Made by a program: the position numbers and the translations under genes
The notes under the pieces: generated by a model
Database searches by the model: none
The model's input: only the letters and a program-made list of their open reading frames with translations
Told to the model about the DNA's origin: nothing
Assembly (NCBI GenBank): GCA_036936605.1
Contig: JAUPFV010000005.1
Coordinates: 191,702,958-191,766,957, forward strand
Direction: 5' to 3'
Length of the DNA: 64,000 nucleotides
From: Limnanthes douglasii subsp. nivea
Lineage: Eukaryota > Streptophyta > Magnoliopsida > Brassicales > Limnanthaceae
In this document: piece by piece, positions 31,454 through 43,330 of the stretch
How the letters are laid out: every line of letters begins with the position of its first letter
Position numbering within the stretch: the first letter of the stretch is position 1

Positions 31454-32218
31454 GCTGGAGGTCAATGTGAAATCAATAGGACTAAATTGTGAGTGTGCAA
31501 TAACATTGATTATTATAACTCTTTAAATAATATTAGGTAAATAAGCTTTAATATTTTTGTGCTTTGTTTTGTTTCTGGCAGACCAAATGGTTCAACATAT
31601 GATAGAGGGGACAATGGTTCTTATATGTGTTTGTTTATTGATTTATATGAATCAAATATTAATTATATGGTTAATAGTTATATATCTGATTATTAGAATA
31701 CCAAAAAGACATGCAAAATATTTGCATACTTCCCATGCAATATTGCAATCAACAAATACATGATTTATGGTTTCTAAATTGTCACAGTGTTGACATTTGG
31801 AAGCAAATTTGATGTTTCACTTTTGCATAATTGTTTGAACACAAATAAATCTGTTGAGTATCCTCCAAAGAGTGAATGAACACTTTTGGGGAGAGATAAT
31901 ATTCCATAACTTTTTGTGTAACATTATTTTATTGTTCTTTTGTCTAATACTCTACCATGCATCTTTTGGAGAGAAAGATTCATCACAAGACACATTCCAA
32001 ATAATAGTGTCTTTTGATGTAACATTTAATATGAATTTGGTGATTTTGTTTATATAAAAAAGGAGAACATTCCTTTTTTAGTTTATCAATATCTCGATCT
32101 TCATTTTTCCAAAGTTCAGCAAATTTGGTTTGATTGTACTAGGAATTGTCAACTGATATTAAAGGTAAAGATCTATTCCAACTATCAAGCCAATATTCAA
32201 TTTTACCATTACCAACTT

Positions 32219-32256
<38 letters not shown>

Positions 32257-33960
32257 CTACAACTTCTCTTATTTTGATTAATCTATTCCAAACTTTGGAG
32301 TTAGTAGGTTTTAAATTTACTTGGAGAGAATTGGCTTTAGGGAAATAAATTAAATGCATAAGAGAAGACTAAAGAGATTTATGTTCTCTGAAGGTCTTCC
32401 AAATCTTATATGAACATTAATCTTGAATATCTTTTAGTTTTATGATATTTAAACCATTCTCATCAAAAGGTTTACAAAGATTGGTCAAAGATGACAAAAT
32501 TATGGTTTTTGAGTTTTACTTGCAATCCTATAAGAACGTTTTTATAAGATTATTGATTCTTTTGATAAGAGTCTTTGGTAACAGACTGGTATTCAAAAAT
32601 TAAATTTATATAAAGAGAAGAATAGATTAGAGAGAATCAATCTGCCACCAAATGACGGATTTTTTATTTTTCCAGTCCATAATTTTATTTCTTAACTTAG
32701 AAGGGTATTAAAGTGAAAAGAGTTATTATTTGAATATGGATTAATGTTCCAAGGTATCTAAAAGGCGGATAAATTTTTTCGAATCCATAAGTATATTCAA
32801 TAACTTTAGATATATATCTCTATTCATATGAATAGAATGAATGAAAGTTGTTGTTTATTTATAGATTTATTGGCCAGAGATAATCTGATAATAATCAAGA
32901 AATTCATATATATTTTTGACATTATTAAGAGATCCATTCATAAAATATTATCACATCCTCTGAAAAAAGAAGACAATGAATATTTAGACGACCCATTAAC
33001 TTGAATTGTAAAACAATATAAGTTGTAATCACTCTGTCTGACAACATTACTTGAAAAAAATATACCATAAAAGACATCATTGGTCAAAATAGAGAAGTTT
33101 GTATTGAATAGAGAAGTTGTATGAGATCTTATCGAAAGCCTTAGCCATTTCTAAGTTGAGGATAATGTTGTTTGCTCTCGTTGTTATTAAGATCATGGGA
33201 TAATTCATGTGTTATTAAAATATTTTCATGAATACTTTCGGTTTCAACAAAACTAGCTTGCTCATTTGATATTAATTTTGGTAAAAGCTTGGTAAGTCCG
33301 TTATTGATAAGCTTGGACATTATTCTGCTGAATATTGTACACACATTTGTAGGTCTATATTCTTGCCTGGTCTTTGGGGAATTGTTTTTTGGAATAAGGT
33401 ACATTGTAGTTGCAAAAATTCCTTTAGTAGCAGGAATACCATTAAAGTAAGAATATATAGCTTCACTAAGATCTGTTATAATTATTTAAACATGTTTGAT
33501 AAAATTTGGAGTTGAATTCATCAACTCGAGAGATAATATTTGTGTTTAATGATTTAATGGCATGGTGAATTTCATCTAATGTTAGAGGAGTTGTTAAGTC
33601 AATTGTATATTGATTTGTAATTAGATTACGGATAATGGAGGATATGTTATCTAAATTGGGTTTTTTTATTGACAGCCAATAAGTGATTTAAAGTATTTAA
33701 CAAAAAAGATCCAACCAAAGTTGGATCTTTTATCCAATTATTCGTAATATAGATACCATTGATTTTGCTCTTTTTTATTAACATAGTTGCGATACCTTTT
33801 GTATTGTTATCTCCATTATTGACAGAGAGAGTATCACTCTTTTGGTGCCAGAATGCTTCCTCTCTGGCCCATAAGTTTAAATGATTAGTTCTAGCCTTAC
33901 ATAGATTTATTCTATTTAAAATATTATTAGATTCTCAATACACGATTCAGTAAATTGCAC
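31454..33960 (-). pseudogene. L1-type LINE, RT and C-terminal region, decayed
   Basis: Minus strand, right to left: ARTNHLNLWAREEAFWHQKS (about 33835-33895), the pre-RT linker of plant LINEs; an NPGD-type region degenerate; LIPKNNSPKTRQEYRPTNVC and LISNEQASFVETESIHENIL (33200-33400), the RT palm start; LCKPFDEGGLNIINLKD (32420-32475); a GNGKIEYWLDSW segment (32170-32205); and the terminal zinc-knuckle-like region with CQHCDNLETINHVFVDC (about 31730-31800). Non-LTR elements copy themselves by target-primed reverse transcription. Stops and frameshifts pervade it. The 5' end and poly(A) tail could not be fixed. Confidence 0.85.
32222..32254. repeat. (TA)n microsatellite inside the LINE
   Basis: About 16 TA repeats that interrupt the LINE coding remnant, adding an Ile-Tyr run in the open frame 32159-32359 on the minus strand. 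Confidence 0.93.
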
Positions 33961-35184
33961 TTCATCTTAAGCTTTAGCAATACTATCAAAGATATTGCCA
34001 ATAATACTTCATGGTTCCAGGTGATCATAGTTTTTTTAATTTCAACCAAAAATTAATATTAGATCACTCTTTAAATTATCTGTACAGATTTGTTCAATAG
34101 TTTTCAAAATATAATAAAAATACTTCTTTAAATATATAACAATAAAAAATATTTAATTATATTTTAATAACTAACATATAACATCTTAAAAACTTTATAT
34201 ATGATGTGTCAAATGTATATCCAATGTTCTCCACTTTAAGTTTGAACTTTACTGTTGTATTCTTCATCACCTTTATTCATCTACAAAACTAATTATTTTG
34301 ATGGTGGTTTCTTCCGCCATATTATGACCATATATGGACTATTACATATGTAACATTTTTATTTATTTCTTTACGACCTTTCTAGTTTTTAAAAGAGTTC
34401 CTCAATATCTTGTTTAGCCATCATCTCTTGAATGGTCTTTTGGATTGTCATACTTTCAAAGTAGTCGTCATTGTCCTCAATATGAAGGTAAAAATGTGTA
34501 TATATTACTTGTATTTAAAGAAATTGTATTTTTTACTAGATTCACACGTTTCTCTTTTATTTGATTAATATAGTTGTGTTTAGATCCATTAATTAAAAGG
34601 TTTAGTGTGATAATTGATTTGTTCCAAATATAAACATGTAGCTTATAGGTTTTAAATCTATGTAAGTATATTGATTGAGAATTTCATTATAATAGTTGTC
34701 GATGTAATATAATTTTATTTGTGGATTTTTTGTGTGTAAAGCGTAGGATAACTAGGTATGAACAAGTTATGACACTTGGTGGTTCTATTGACTTCACGAC
34801 TGAGCTGAGCTGAGATGAGTCAGTCTCATCCCAAGATTCTGATTAGGTAGAGAGTGGATTCTTCTAGATTAATTACATGAAAGTTGAGTACGAACATGTC
34901 TCATCCCCTTTCAAGAGACTATGTAAATAAAAAAAGACGATTTTGAAATTCAAATTATTGAGTTGAGACTTTGAAGGATTAAGAAATTTGATTTGATTCT
35001 GTTTTTCAGGTTGAGACTGTTGTTAGAGGAGGAGGATCTTTCAATAGCACGTGTATTGGTGGAATCCGAAATTAACATTTATTGATTGTTATCTCTCTTC
35101 GAATGTTTTCATTGGATATTAAGTAAATTTTTTATGTTTATACATATACGCAAATCTATAGCATATTTCTTTGAATCCTTTATC
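33961..35184. other. Intergenic, nothing recognised
   Basis: AT-rich with no coding motifs. A small GAGCTGAGCTGAGATGAG repeat occurs near 34802-34820. Confidence 0.45.
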
Positions 35185-35835
35185 TGTTGGGAATATGGGG
35201 TCCGATCCGCATATTCCTCCTCCGTATATAAGTAAGAACACAACCGATCTCAACACTAGTATGATATTGTCGGCTTTGGCACCCGAAGGCCCTCACGGCT
35301 TTGCATTTGGTCCACTACCAAAAGGCCTCATACTAGTTGAGATATGTTCTCACTTATATACCATTGATCCTTTCCATGTTTTACCGATGTGGGATGTGGA
35401 ACTTTGGTCGATACCCTAACAAATCCTTCACTCGAACAAAGTACCACTTTAGCCTCCTCTCAATTGGCATCCATCCGCTCACTCTAATCAGGTTGGGGCT
35501 GCCTGATCTCTAGAGCCTTTAGAGCGGATCCATCTGATCTCGACCATCCTGCCTTGTTCCTTAGCGCCACTCCAAACAAGTACCACCGTCTTGATACACT
35601 CCAATCAAGCCACACTGCTTGATGAGCAACGGGCACTCCAAACGAGGATCTCTCCAATCAAGCCACAATGCTTGATGAGCCTCAAATCAAGCCACACTGC
35701 TTGATAAGCCACGGGCACTCCAAACAAGGATCTTGAGCATGGCTACTAATTCATCATGTTCGACTAATGAGGATTTCACCCACATCACCCACCACATCGC
35801 GTACTGTCTGGGCCTGGAGCTCTGATACCACATCC
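35185..35835 (-). mobile_element. TRIM-like non-autonomous LTR element remnant
   Basis: The 5' part (35185-35488) starts TGTTGGGAATATGGGG and matches a second copy at 59427-59665. Inside, AACACTAGTATGATATTGTC and CATACTAGTTGAGATATG form an inverted pair around a GC-rich loop. The right part has three related units built on AATCAAGCCACACTGCTTGA (35606-35706). It ends with GCTCTGATACCA at 35819-35830, the complement of the initiator tRNA-Met primer-binding site, so an LTR element on the minus strand is likely. No coding sequence; the second LTR is not recognisable. Confidence 0.55.
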
Positions 35836-36142
35836 TCAATATCACTTAGCTAACTTAGTTAATTTTTGTCGTTTTTGTTTGGAATTTATTTAAATGGTAA
35901 GAAAATTTGCATGTTATAGGGATACGAGGGCATATGAGATTATGATATAAATATATATACTTGTATCATTGCACTATAATAGTTATTTAAAATAAACATG
36001 TTGCGACGTATTTTAAAAATTGATTTTGAATGATAAACCCAAAATTCAAATTTGGTATTTTTAGAAAGTCAAAGTGTCCAAAATCGTGACCCTATATCAT
36101 TTAGTGGTTGGTTGGTCATTTGAAAATTTGTATAAGATAACA

Positions 36143-36180
<38 letters not shown>

Positions 36181-38150
36181 CATATCTCAACTATTATTAA
36201 CTTCTTTAGAACCCTATCTCAACTATCATTCACTTTTAAATAAATGTCACATATTCAAACAATGTTAAGCGTGTGACTATCACTCAAAACATATAGTTTT
36301 AGTATATTATTTAAATAAAATTTTATTGGAGAACATATAAAATTTACAAAGTGTATCTAACATCCAGTCATCTTTATTATTAGTCATTGATATGTATAAC
36401 ATTTGAACATTTCTCATGATATAAAATTTATCTTCATTTGAAGAGGAATATCAAAAAATTTAAACGCACAACAATTTTTATAATATGATCCTTTCTTCCA
36501 TAACAAAATAAAATTAAGTTTAGGTTGATTATTATTTATTTTCTTAATTTTTTATAGTAAAATTTTTGTGAATTACTTTTTCCATTGATTTTTTTAAAGA
36601 CTTAATTTTAAGTTTGTAATTTTTTTTTAATTATTATCATAATTTTAATATACGTATTTTTAAAATATTTTCCTTTTTTATTATGTTTTAATTATGTGTT
36701 CTTAAATCTGAGGGTTTTCATACAGTACTATATGACAAATTGAATAGTAAACACGTGTTTATTACATAGTCATGTCATACTTTCATGTTGGACTACATAA
36801 AAATGAGGGTCGACTAAAATAGTAGTTAACAATTTTATTTATAGTAGAAATTTTATGCAAAATGAGTTGTCGTGAAACTCTTTAGTTGGTTGTTAGTTGT
36901 GACATGGATAGACGTTTAATTATTATTTATAAGCAACAACGATATATAAGTGCACATTTAGATAAATACATTTCAGTAGACATGAATGATCGAAATGAGA
37001 GATTGTAAGGAAAACCTAAATTTGAATGTCTCATCATGTATAATTTTATACATTAACATATGTTGTGGTAAGTCCAATTAAAGTAACTAATTTGAATATT
37101 AGACCAACATATAATAAAAACTTATGTTTTGGTATTTCTTACACCTAGTCATTTAAAAAAAAACTATAATTGATAAATATGATTAACAATCTTAGGAACA
37201 CCATAAGTTAAGTTGGTATGGTAAATATTTGTAGCAAATTTGTAATATGTTTAAATTTTTAGTTGTGATGCCTTAAATCAAACGTATTCAAGAGACCAAG
37301 TCGATGCATCACTCTTGGTTGAGTTACTAAGATTTATGAGTGTTCAGATTCTAAAATTAGATTATCCAAAATGTTATTGGAATGTCAACAAGAACAAATG
37401 ATAAACATCAACAAGAATGATGGATAAACGTAACCTTAAATGTTTAAGGAAACACGAACTGAAAAGTTAAACAAAGTATTTATTTTTATTTCAATAAAGT
37501 TAATCCCCAAAGTAGGATTTAAGGTGCTTTAAATAAGAATCGCTCAAATCTTTAATAAAAATAAGGAAATAAAACAATCCTGATAAAATTAAATCCTCTT
37601 AAATCTAAATATAATTACGTTTGATTTGCTATTTTTTATTAAATCTTTAAAATATTAAAATAAAATTAGGACACGTTTTTTCGAGCGGATTTTGCTCCTT
37701 CCCAACTACATCATTCTTCTATGGTTGGAAAGAATTCATCATCGAATTCCCTATCTGCAGTCTCATGTCTCTTTTGTGCCGAGCTTTCGTCAAATTATGA
37801 CAACTTCTGCATAAACTCTTCGGCAGATGTACAAGCTCTTAATGGTTATGGAACAAGACGCTGAATTGGAAGGTCCAACAGTTCCAATCTAAGACTAGAT
37901 TATCTAGCAAGAATTATAACCTTTCGGGAAACATCGGTTCCAAATAGATCATATCTTGGATCAAGTGCAGTATAACCAGTTTATGTTTCTTATACAGCAA
38001 CCTTTCACCAATTTAAGAGTATTTGAGATAGCTAAAATATTATTCATATATCCTTCCACCAAATTCACCAACTGTTCCCCTGCCATCTGGATTTTTTTTA
38101 TCTTTCATAAGAGAAAGTGTTAGTTTGAGTGGAATAGCAAGAGGAGATAA
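35836..38150. other. AT-rich intergenic, nothing recognised
   Basis: More than 2 kb without coding motifs. It includes a (TA)n run at about 36146-36176. Open frames are short and of biased composition. Confidence 0.5.
36146..36176. repeat. (TA)n microsatellite
   Basis: About 15 TA repeats. Confidence 0.93.
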
Positions 38151-38240
38151 ATATTCCCTTTGTTTCATAATATGTGTCGCTTAAAGTTTTTATTACGGAT
38201 ATTAAGAAATGTAGTAATGATTTAAAAAAAATTGATTGGT
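38151..38240. mobile_element. Stowaway-like MITE end, remnant
   Basis: ATTCCCTTTGTTTCATAATA resembles the CTCCCTCCGTTTCATAATA end of Stowaway elements. The sequence after it, with GTGTCGCTTAAAG, also fits the family. No matching opposite end is seen nearby, so this is at most a truncated copy. Confidence 0.4.
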
Positions 38241-39101
38241 GGAATTAATAACCTGCGGAGCTGCTGACAAACTTAAGGATTGACTAACAATAATATCTCT
38301 AACATCCTTCCTCACATTGGAACTTGATGTGTAAGGATAGTTAAGTTATTGCCACAATTATAGTAGAAGATACCGAAAAAAGCTAATGACTAGTGCTAGA
38401 GAGAGAAAAAGCTCTCTAGAACTTCATCCTCCATGTTTGATCAACTCAATTTACAGATTTTTAACGCTGATCTACCCTTCAATCTCGTTAATCTCCTCAT
38501 CACAAGTGTTTCCTGGTTGTGATGGGGAGAATTGTTTAACTCTTAAGCTTGACCGGAGACTCCCTTTCTACCTCAAGCCCTCGACCTCCATTAATGGATT
38601 CTGCTTCTTCTTCACCTCCTTTAATGGATTCTCTCACCCATCTCCTCCTTACCTCTACATTTAATTCTCGTCACTCTTTTACTTCCTCGATTTTGATTGC
38701 TGTAAAAATCTGACTGTTATTAATGCAAATATCGAGCATCGAAGAACAGCCTCCTTCTTCCTCCTCCTGCATCGAGATCCTGAAATTTTAATGTCTAACG
38801 TCGTTAACGGTTACTTTTCAAGGCAGTTACCACTAATTCCACTCTCTCTCATCACTTTTGTCGGCAAGGATGACATTAAAAAGCCTGACTATCGAGCGTC
38901 AGATTGGTTTATCCTTTGATTGGCCATTTTTTTTATTCTCTTTGCTGCACTCCTCATCTCTCTCTATCACCCAATAAATGCATCCCTCCATTACTGCCCC
39001 ATTTAATGCTCTCTCCATACAAACGGCAACCTTCCACCTTCTGCAACTTCCTCTACCCTAAAACCTATCGTTCGCTCTCCGTCAACATAATGTTTAAACG
39101 C
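38241..39101. other. Unassigned pyrimidine-rich stretch
   Basis: C/T-rich sequence (for example CTCCTTCTTCCTCCTCCTGC near 38748) with a 92-codon open frame at 38386-38664 that shows no family motif. It may be leader-like DNA of a lost gene. I see nothing firm in it. Confidence 0.35.
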
Positions 39102-39109
39102 TTCGCTAC

Positions 39110-39520
39110 TAGTCATGTTATCGGGTTGGGCCGGTCCGGGTTTGGACAGGACCGAGACCGACTCGTTAAGCTACTGAACGGGTCGAGCCGGACCGCTAAG
39201 TAAAAGGAGCCAAATATGATGGACCGGGACCGGCTAGTTAAGAGTCGAGTCGGTCCGGTCCGACTCTTAACGGGCGGGTTTGTTAGTTTATCATAATTTT
39301 TTGATGGTTTTAGTAAACAATATACAGAGATTAGGAAAAAATATTATATATCTCCTATTCCGGGCTGGTTACTGGGCTGACCGGTCCATACTGGTAAGAG
39401 AATCGGTCCAAAATTTTGGCTTCCAACCCACTCCCTAAGGTATCCGGAGCGGTCTCGGGCGGGCCTTACCGGTGTGGTCCCGGGCGGGTTAACGGGTTGG
39501 GAGACCCCCTAACAACTCTA
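39110..39520. mobile_element. hAT MITE, 411 bp
   Basis: The ends are TAGTCATGTTATCGGG on the left and, complemented, TAGAGTTGTTAGGGGG on the right, an imperfect inverted repeat. It is flanked by octamers TTCGCTAC (39102-39109) and TTTGCTAC (39521-39528), an 8-bp duplication with one change. Both subterminal parts are full of GGTCCGG, GGGCGGG and GACCGAGACCG motifs. No coding sequence. It is a different family from the element at 2784-4032, although the architecture is the same. Confidence 0.85.
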
Positions 39521-39759
39521 TTTGCTACCCTCCCTCCTATAACCTCTCCCTTCTCAATCCTCTTCATCTGCCCAAAACAGCTAAACTTTCCTTTTCTCAT
39601 CCTCACCCTCTCGCTATGGTAGAAACCAGAACCCAAAGATCAAACAAAAGAAACTCTACCTCTCTGCCCCCGAATCGAAAAACCACGCCCAGATTCAACA
39701 AAAATCTTGATGCCACTTAAATATTGATGGTTTCCCTGACATCTCAAATATATTAAAGT

Positions 39760-40682
39760 GAAAATGTCATGTCTAGTACATTAAGCAAAATATAATAGTG
39801 GACGTATTGCACTTGGTTCTTCTGGACCAAAAAGAGCTTCTTTATCATCCTTTAGAGGAAAATGATAATTTTATGTTAATTGTTCTTACAATCATAAGAG
39901 TCTTGAGTCGATAAGCCTCATCCATATTGAAACGTTTTAATAATTTCTTAGTATAAATCTTTTGGTGTACAAGTATACCACTTCGGTAATGCTCAATCTG
40001 CAATATGAAAAAAAAATACTTTGGTTTACTAAGATCTTTTATCTCAATTTCACTTTTAAGCATTTCATTATTTTTAAGACCTTTTTAGAAGTGTTTACCA
40101 AGTTTATATCGCCAACGTGTACAAATGTGATAACAAATACTGATGTGGTTTTCTTTATAAAGATACATGGATAAATAATACTATTTACATATTCTAATTT
40201 ATTAAGTACGCGGTCAAGCGATTATACCACATTCGTCTAGACTACTTTAATCCATATAAAGCTTTGTTAAGTTTGAATGAATACATGTTGCCTGGTTTAC
40301 ACAATCTAAATATATTTCTTAATTTTTTATGTGGATACATGTTTTTAATTTTCCATATACATATATTATGATTACATTTATAAGAAGAATATCAAGTCCT
40401 TCGTACTTATAAAGTATTGTAATGCAATAGCATCCATAACAATAGAATATGTTTCTTCGTAATCAATCTTAAGTTTATGCGAGAAACCTTGTGCTATAAA
40501 TCTCTCATTTACAACCTATAAGTTTTGATATTTTTAGGTGTTTGGATTACATGTCCAAAATATTTGACATTTAGTGAGACAATCTAATTCTACTTTAATT
40601 TTGTCCTCCCATTTTAAAAACGCATGTCTTTCACGACATTCTTCTATAAAGTATGACGCTAGGCATCAATATCCATATAGTA
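39760..40682 (-). pseudogene. Reverse transcriptase of copia element F
   Basis: Contains the RT motifs listed for the element. Where the catalytic YVDD should stand, between CIFIKK and the SEIEIKDL stretch, the minus strand reads FVHVGDINLVNTSKK (about 40085-40135), so one catalytic Asp is replaced (VGD). Stops occur about every 20-30 codons in the fingers/palm part. The upstream end is interrupted by the 260-bp MITE at 40683. Confidence 0.8.
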
Positions 40683-40942
40683 AAGCTTAAGTTACAGAGT
40701 AGTCCATCGACTATTCTATTTTTTATAATCTAGTCCCTCAATCTAAAAATTTTGTTTTGTGTCCATGAACTTGGCAAAATTTATAAATTTGTGTCAATGG
40801 ATTAAATTTATAGATTTTACCAATTCAATAGGCTAAAATTATAGATTTTACCAAGTTCATTGGCACAAAACGATAATTTTAAGATTGAGGGACTAAGTTA
40901 AAAAAACGGGATAGTCAAAGGACTATTCTCGGATTTAAGCTT
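40683..40942. mobile_element. 260-bp MITE with long inverted repeats
   Basis: Arms of about 100 bp: the left begins AAGCTTAAGTTACAGAGTAG, and the complement of the right end begins AAGCTTAAATCCGAGAATAG. Both contain TAGTCCCTCAATCT and TTTTGTG-CA-TGAACTTGG. The flanks are CCATATAGTA (40673-40682) and CCATAGTA (40943-40950), an imperfect 8-10 bp duplication. Long arms and a 9-bp-class duplication suggest a Mutator-like MITE. It is inserted in the copia RT remnant. Confidence 0.75.
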
Positions 40943-41570
40943 CCATAGTAATCTTAGTAGCTACTGTAAATGAGAACTTTTAGTCGACAAAAACTTTGTT
41001 ACGATCTCATGTTTTCTTGCATGCAAATTTAATGGAAATTTCTTCATTTTTCAGGTCCAATACCATTTTAAAGCGATTTTACCTCAACTAGAGGAATATT
41101 GGAAAATGAGAGTCGTACATTTATAGCCTCTTCAGGAGTACTATCTCTTATTATTTATTGTTGGCCTTTCTTTTTTCTAGGAACATAATCTTTTAAACGA
41201 ATATATTGTCCATGCTTCAGGCATACCTTAGGCGACTTATTCATTGAGATAGTCACGCATTATCCAAATGAAAATTAATACGTGCTGGAAGATTTTAATT
41301 TGGTTTGTAAAATTTAGTTATTCATGTCGTATCAACAAATGCATTCAATATCTGAGCAATAATATTTTGAAGATTGATAATCTTTTATATTTCAATTTCT
41401 GATTTATTTGTGTATGGATCAATATGAGACGAATTTGATACATGCCAGGAAAGTTTACAATGATCTTTTGGCAGTTTAATTTCTCCCACTGATTTTAGGA
41501 AGATTGACTCATCAAACTAACAATGAATATATCACCTAAAGGCTCCTGATACCTTATAATAAAAAGTAAA

Positions 41571-41780
41571 TCAAAACCAATATATATGTCTTTCTAATGT
41601 TATGGGCCAAAAATTTTGTGTGTGTGGACGTGTTACAAGAACATATATACAACAACCAAAAACATATAGATGAGTAACATCTGGTTGATGGCACAAAGCA
41701 AGTTGGTGGGTGAGTATTGATAATTTGCAATATGCTGAAGTCAAATTAAGGCTCAGACATGTAAAATAGCACGACCTCAT
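41571..41780 (-). pseudogene. Integrase C-terminal part of copia element F
   Basis: An open run of about 69 codons: a TCLSLNLTSAYCKLSILTHQ stretch, then LALCHQPDVTHLYVFGCCIY and LERHIYWF. It matches copia integrase, where the pattern is 'L...P..YHK.SPLQL.FGQ.PN..HLR.FGC.VYVPI......LG.YVGF'. The catalytic core upstream (41780-42480) is too decayed to read with confidence. Confidence 0.78.
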
Positions 41781-42479
41781 GCAGGAACATGCAATTTTTT
41801 TCTATTAACACGGGTTAAGCTATTTACTATAGATGTTTAAGGAAACTATAACAGTTTTTGTATGAACATAAACTACAGGATGTTCAACATTGATACCAAC
41901 ATAAAGGCAATATGCATTAAATATTTGTGATGTAAATTAAACAGCTTAATCTAGTCAAATAAATTTTATGAGAAACTCTAGGAAATGTGCATGTAATTTA
42001 ATTATTTGAGCTAGAAACTGACTAAATGTAACATTTCTTATCGATAAAAGACAAACATGTGACCATCTTCAAGATACATCAACAAGGAACATAAAATATT
42101 AAAAAGGTACACACGGTGGGTGTATAGGAACACATAGTTATCAATTTTCTCACAGAGCATGAAATACAATAAAATATTTGGTCAATTGAAACTTCTCATT
42201 TTGTAAATGATGACCCCAAGAATTGTATATAATTTTATGCATCATTGTAGATCCCAAGTATATTACTTGATCATATCAATGAAGCCATTTGTCTTGATTA
42301 GATTTGTCTCAATATTCGCGGATCAGATTTGTCTCAATAGTAATGGAAGCACCATTTGTCTTGATTAGATTTGTCTTAATATCAACCATTTGTCTCTTGA
42401 GGGATGGTTGATATAAATTTATAAGATGTCTCGACATACGAAAGGTACATGACCAGTGTCATGCTATTCGAAAATGATA

Positions 42480-43300
42480 ATATACATTTTTTATTAGCTT
42501 TCTAGACAGCTCTTTTCTAATCTTTGGATTTTCCTCTTTCTTTGGTCAACCAGTTTCCACTCATGGTGGTATAGTTTGTATTGTGAAAATTTGTAAGTCT
42601 TGTTCTTTTTACCATGAGTAAATTTTCTTTTACCTTTATCATTTCGTTTGTTTCTATATGTTGCATTAGTTGTTGCATGTATTTCAGGCACTATAACAGA
42701 GCCTAAAGGACGATATTCACGATTTTTCATTAATAACTCATTAGTTTGTTCAGCAACAAGCAAAACAGAAATCAATTTTGAATACTTGTTGAAACGACAC
42801 TCTCGATATTATTGTTGTATGACAGCATTCGAGGCATGAAAAGTGGTAAATGTTTTCTCCAACATTTGTTATTCAGTTATATCTTCAGCATACAATTTTT
42901 CATTTTGAGGTTATATTTAACAATGATGAGTTATCCTATGATATAAATTCGAAATCTTATATACGAATATTCAACGAATCATTTTGAGCATTTAGTAAAA
43001 TAACCATCACCAGGTGGCATATGTTTCCTTTAATCAATTCAATTGGACATCAGATTCTATGCATGTTAGATAGTTATATTTTAATCATTTGTGAATATGA
43101 TGACGAAATAATATCAAAGCCAATTTTTTTTTAATCTTGGTGAGATGCAAAGTTTCTCGTCTTAATGATGTTTGCAAGATTCAAGAATGTATATGTAACT
43201 CAGCATTTAAAGCTGTTGAATATACTTGTTTCTAGAAATATTTAAAGCCTCAAACTCTAGTTTAGTTAAAATTATTAACATGGTTAGAATGATCTTCACT
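42480..43300 (-). pseudogene. gag of copia element F
   Basis: Reading leftwards from about 43280: NAELHIHS, a FRHHIHK-type motif, MLEKTFTTFHASNAVIQQ (about 42810-42870), YSKLISVLLVAEQTNELLMK and a Lys/Arg-rich tail. This follows copia Gag proteins with an LLVAEQ-NELL-K motif before the zinc knuckle. Stops interrupt the N-terminal half. The zinc knuckle itself is not legible. Confidence 0.78.
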
Positions 43301-43330
43301 TCTGAAGAAGGTAGTGTTTCCTCTATCCAC

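Larger units (their letters stand above)
39745..43330 (-). mobile_element. Decayed Ty1/copia element F, minus strand
   Basis: Gag, integrase and RT of a single copia element read right to left. Gag C-terminus: YSKLISVLLVAEQTNELLMK (42700-42790) with a Lys/Arg-rich tail. Integrase end: HQPDVTHLYVFGCCIYVLVT (41620-41690). RT: RFIAQGFSHKLKIDYEETYS (about 40435-40500), YVNSIIYPCIFIKK (40150-40210), then LVHQKIYTKKLLKRFNMDEA (39900-39975). RNase H and the 3' LTR are missing, with sequence stopping near SAIRPL (39780). I found neither LTR nor PBS. Confidence 0.8.

Noticed and set aside
26873..31458. 5-bp target duplication for copia element C
   Set aside because: ATCAT on the left and GCTGG on the right differ; LTR edges may be off or the site has decayed.
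31557..31763. Plus-strand hydrophobic 68-codon frame as a membrane protein
   Set aside because: It is very AT-rich and lies over the minus-strand LINE zinc-binding remnant; hydrophobicity follows from T-rich codons.
35606..35706. CRISPR-like direct repeats
   Set aside because: Units are few, unevenly spaced and imperfect, in plant DNA with no cas genes; they belong to a TRIM-like element.
38386..38664. 92-codon open frame rich in Ser, Pro, Phe
   Set aside because: The Ser/Pro/Phe bias follows from C/T-rich DNA; no motif, no second exon, no homologous copy in the window.
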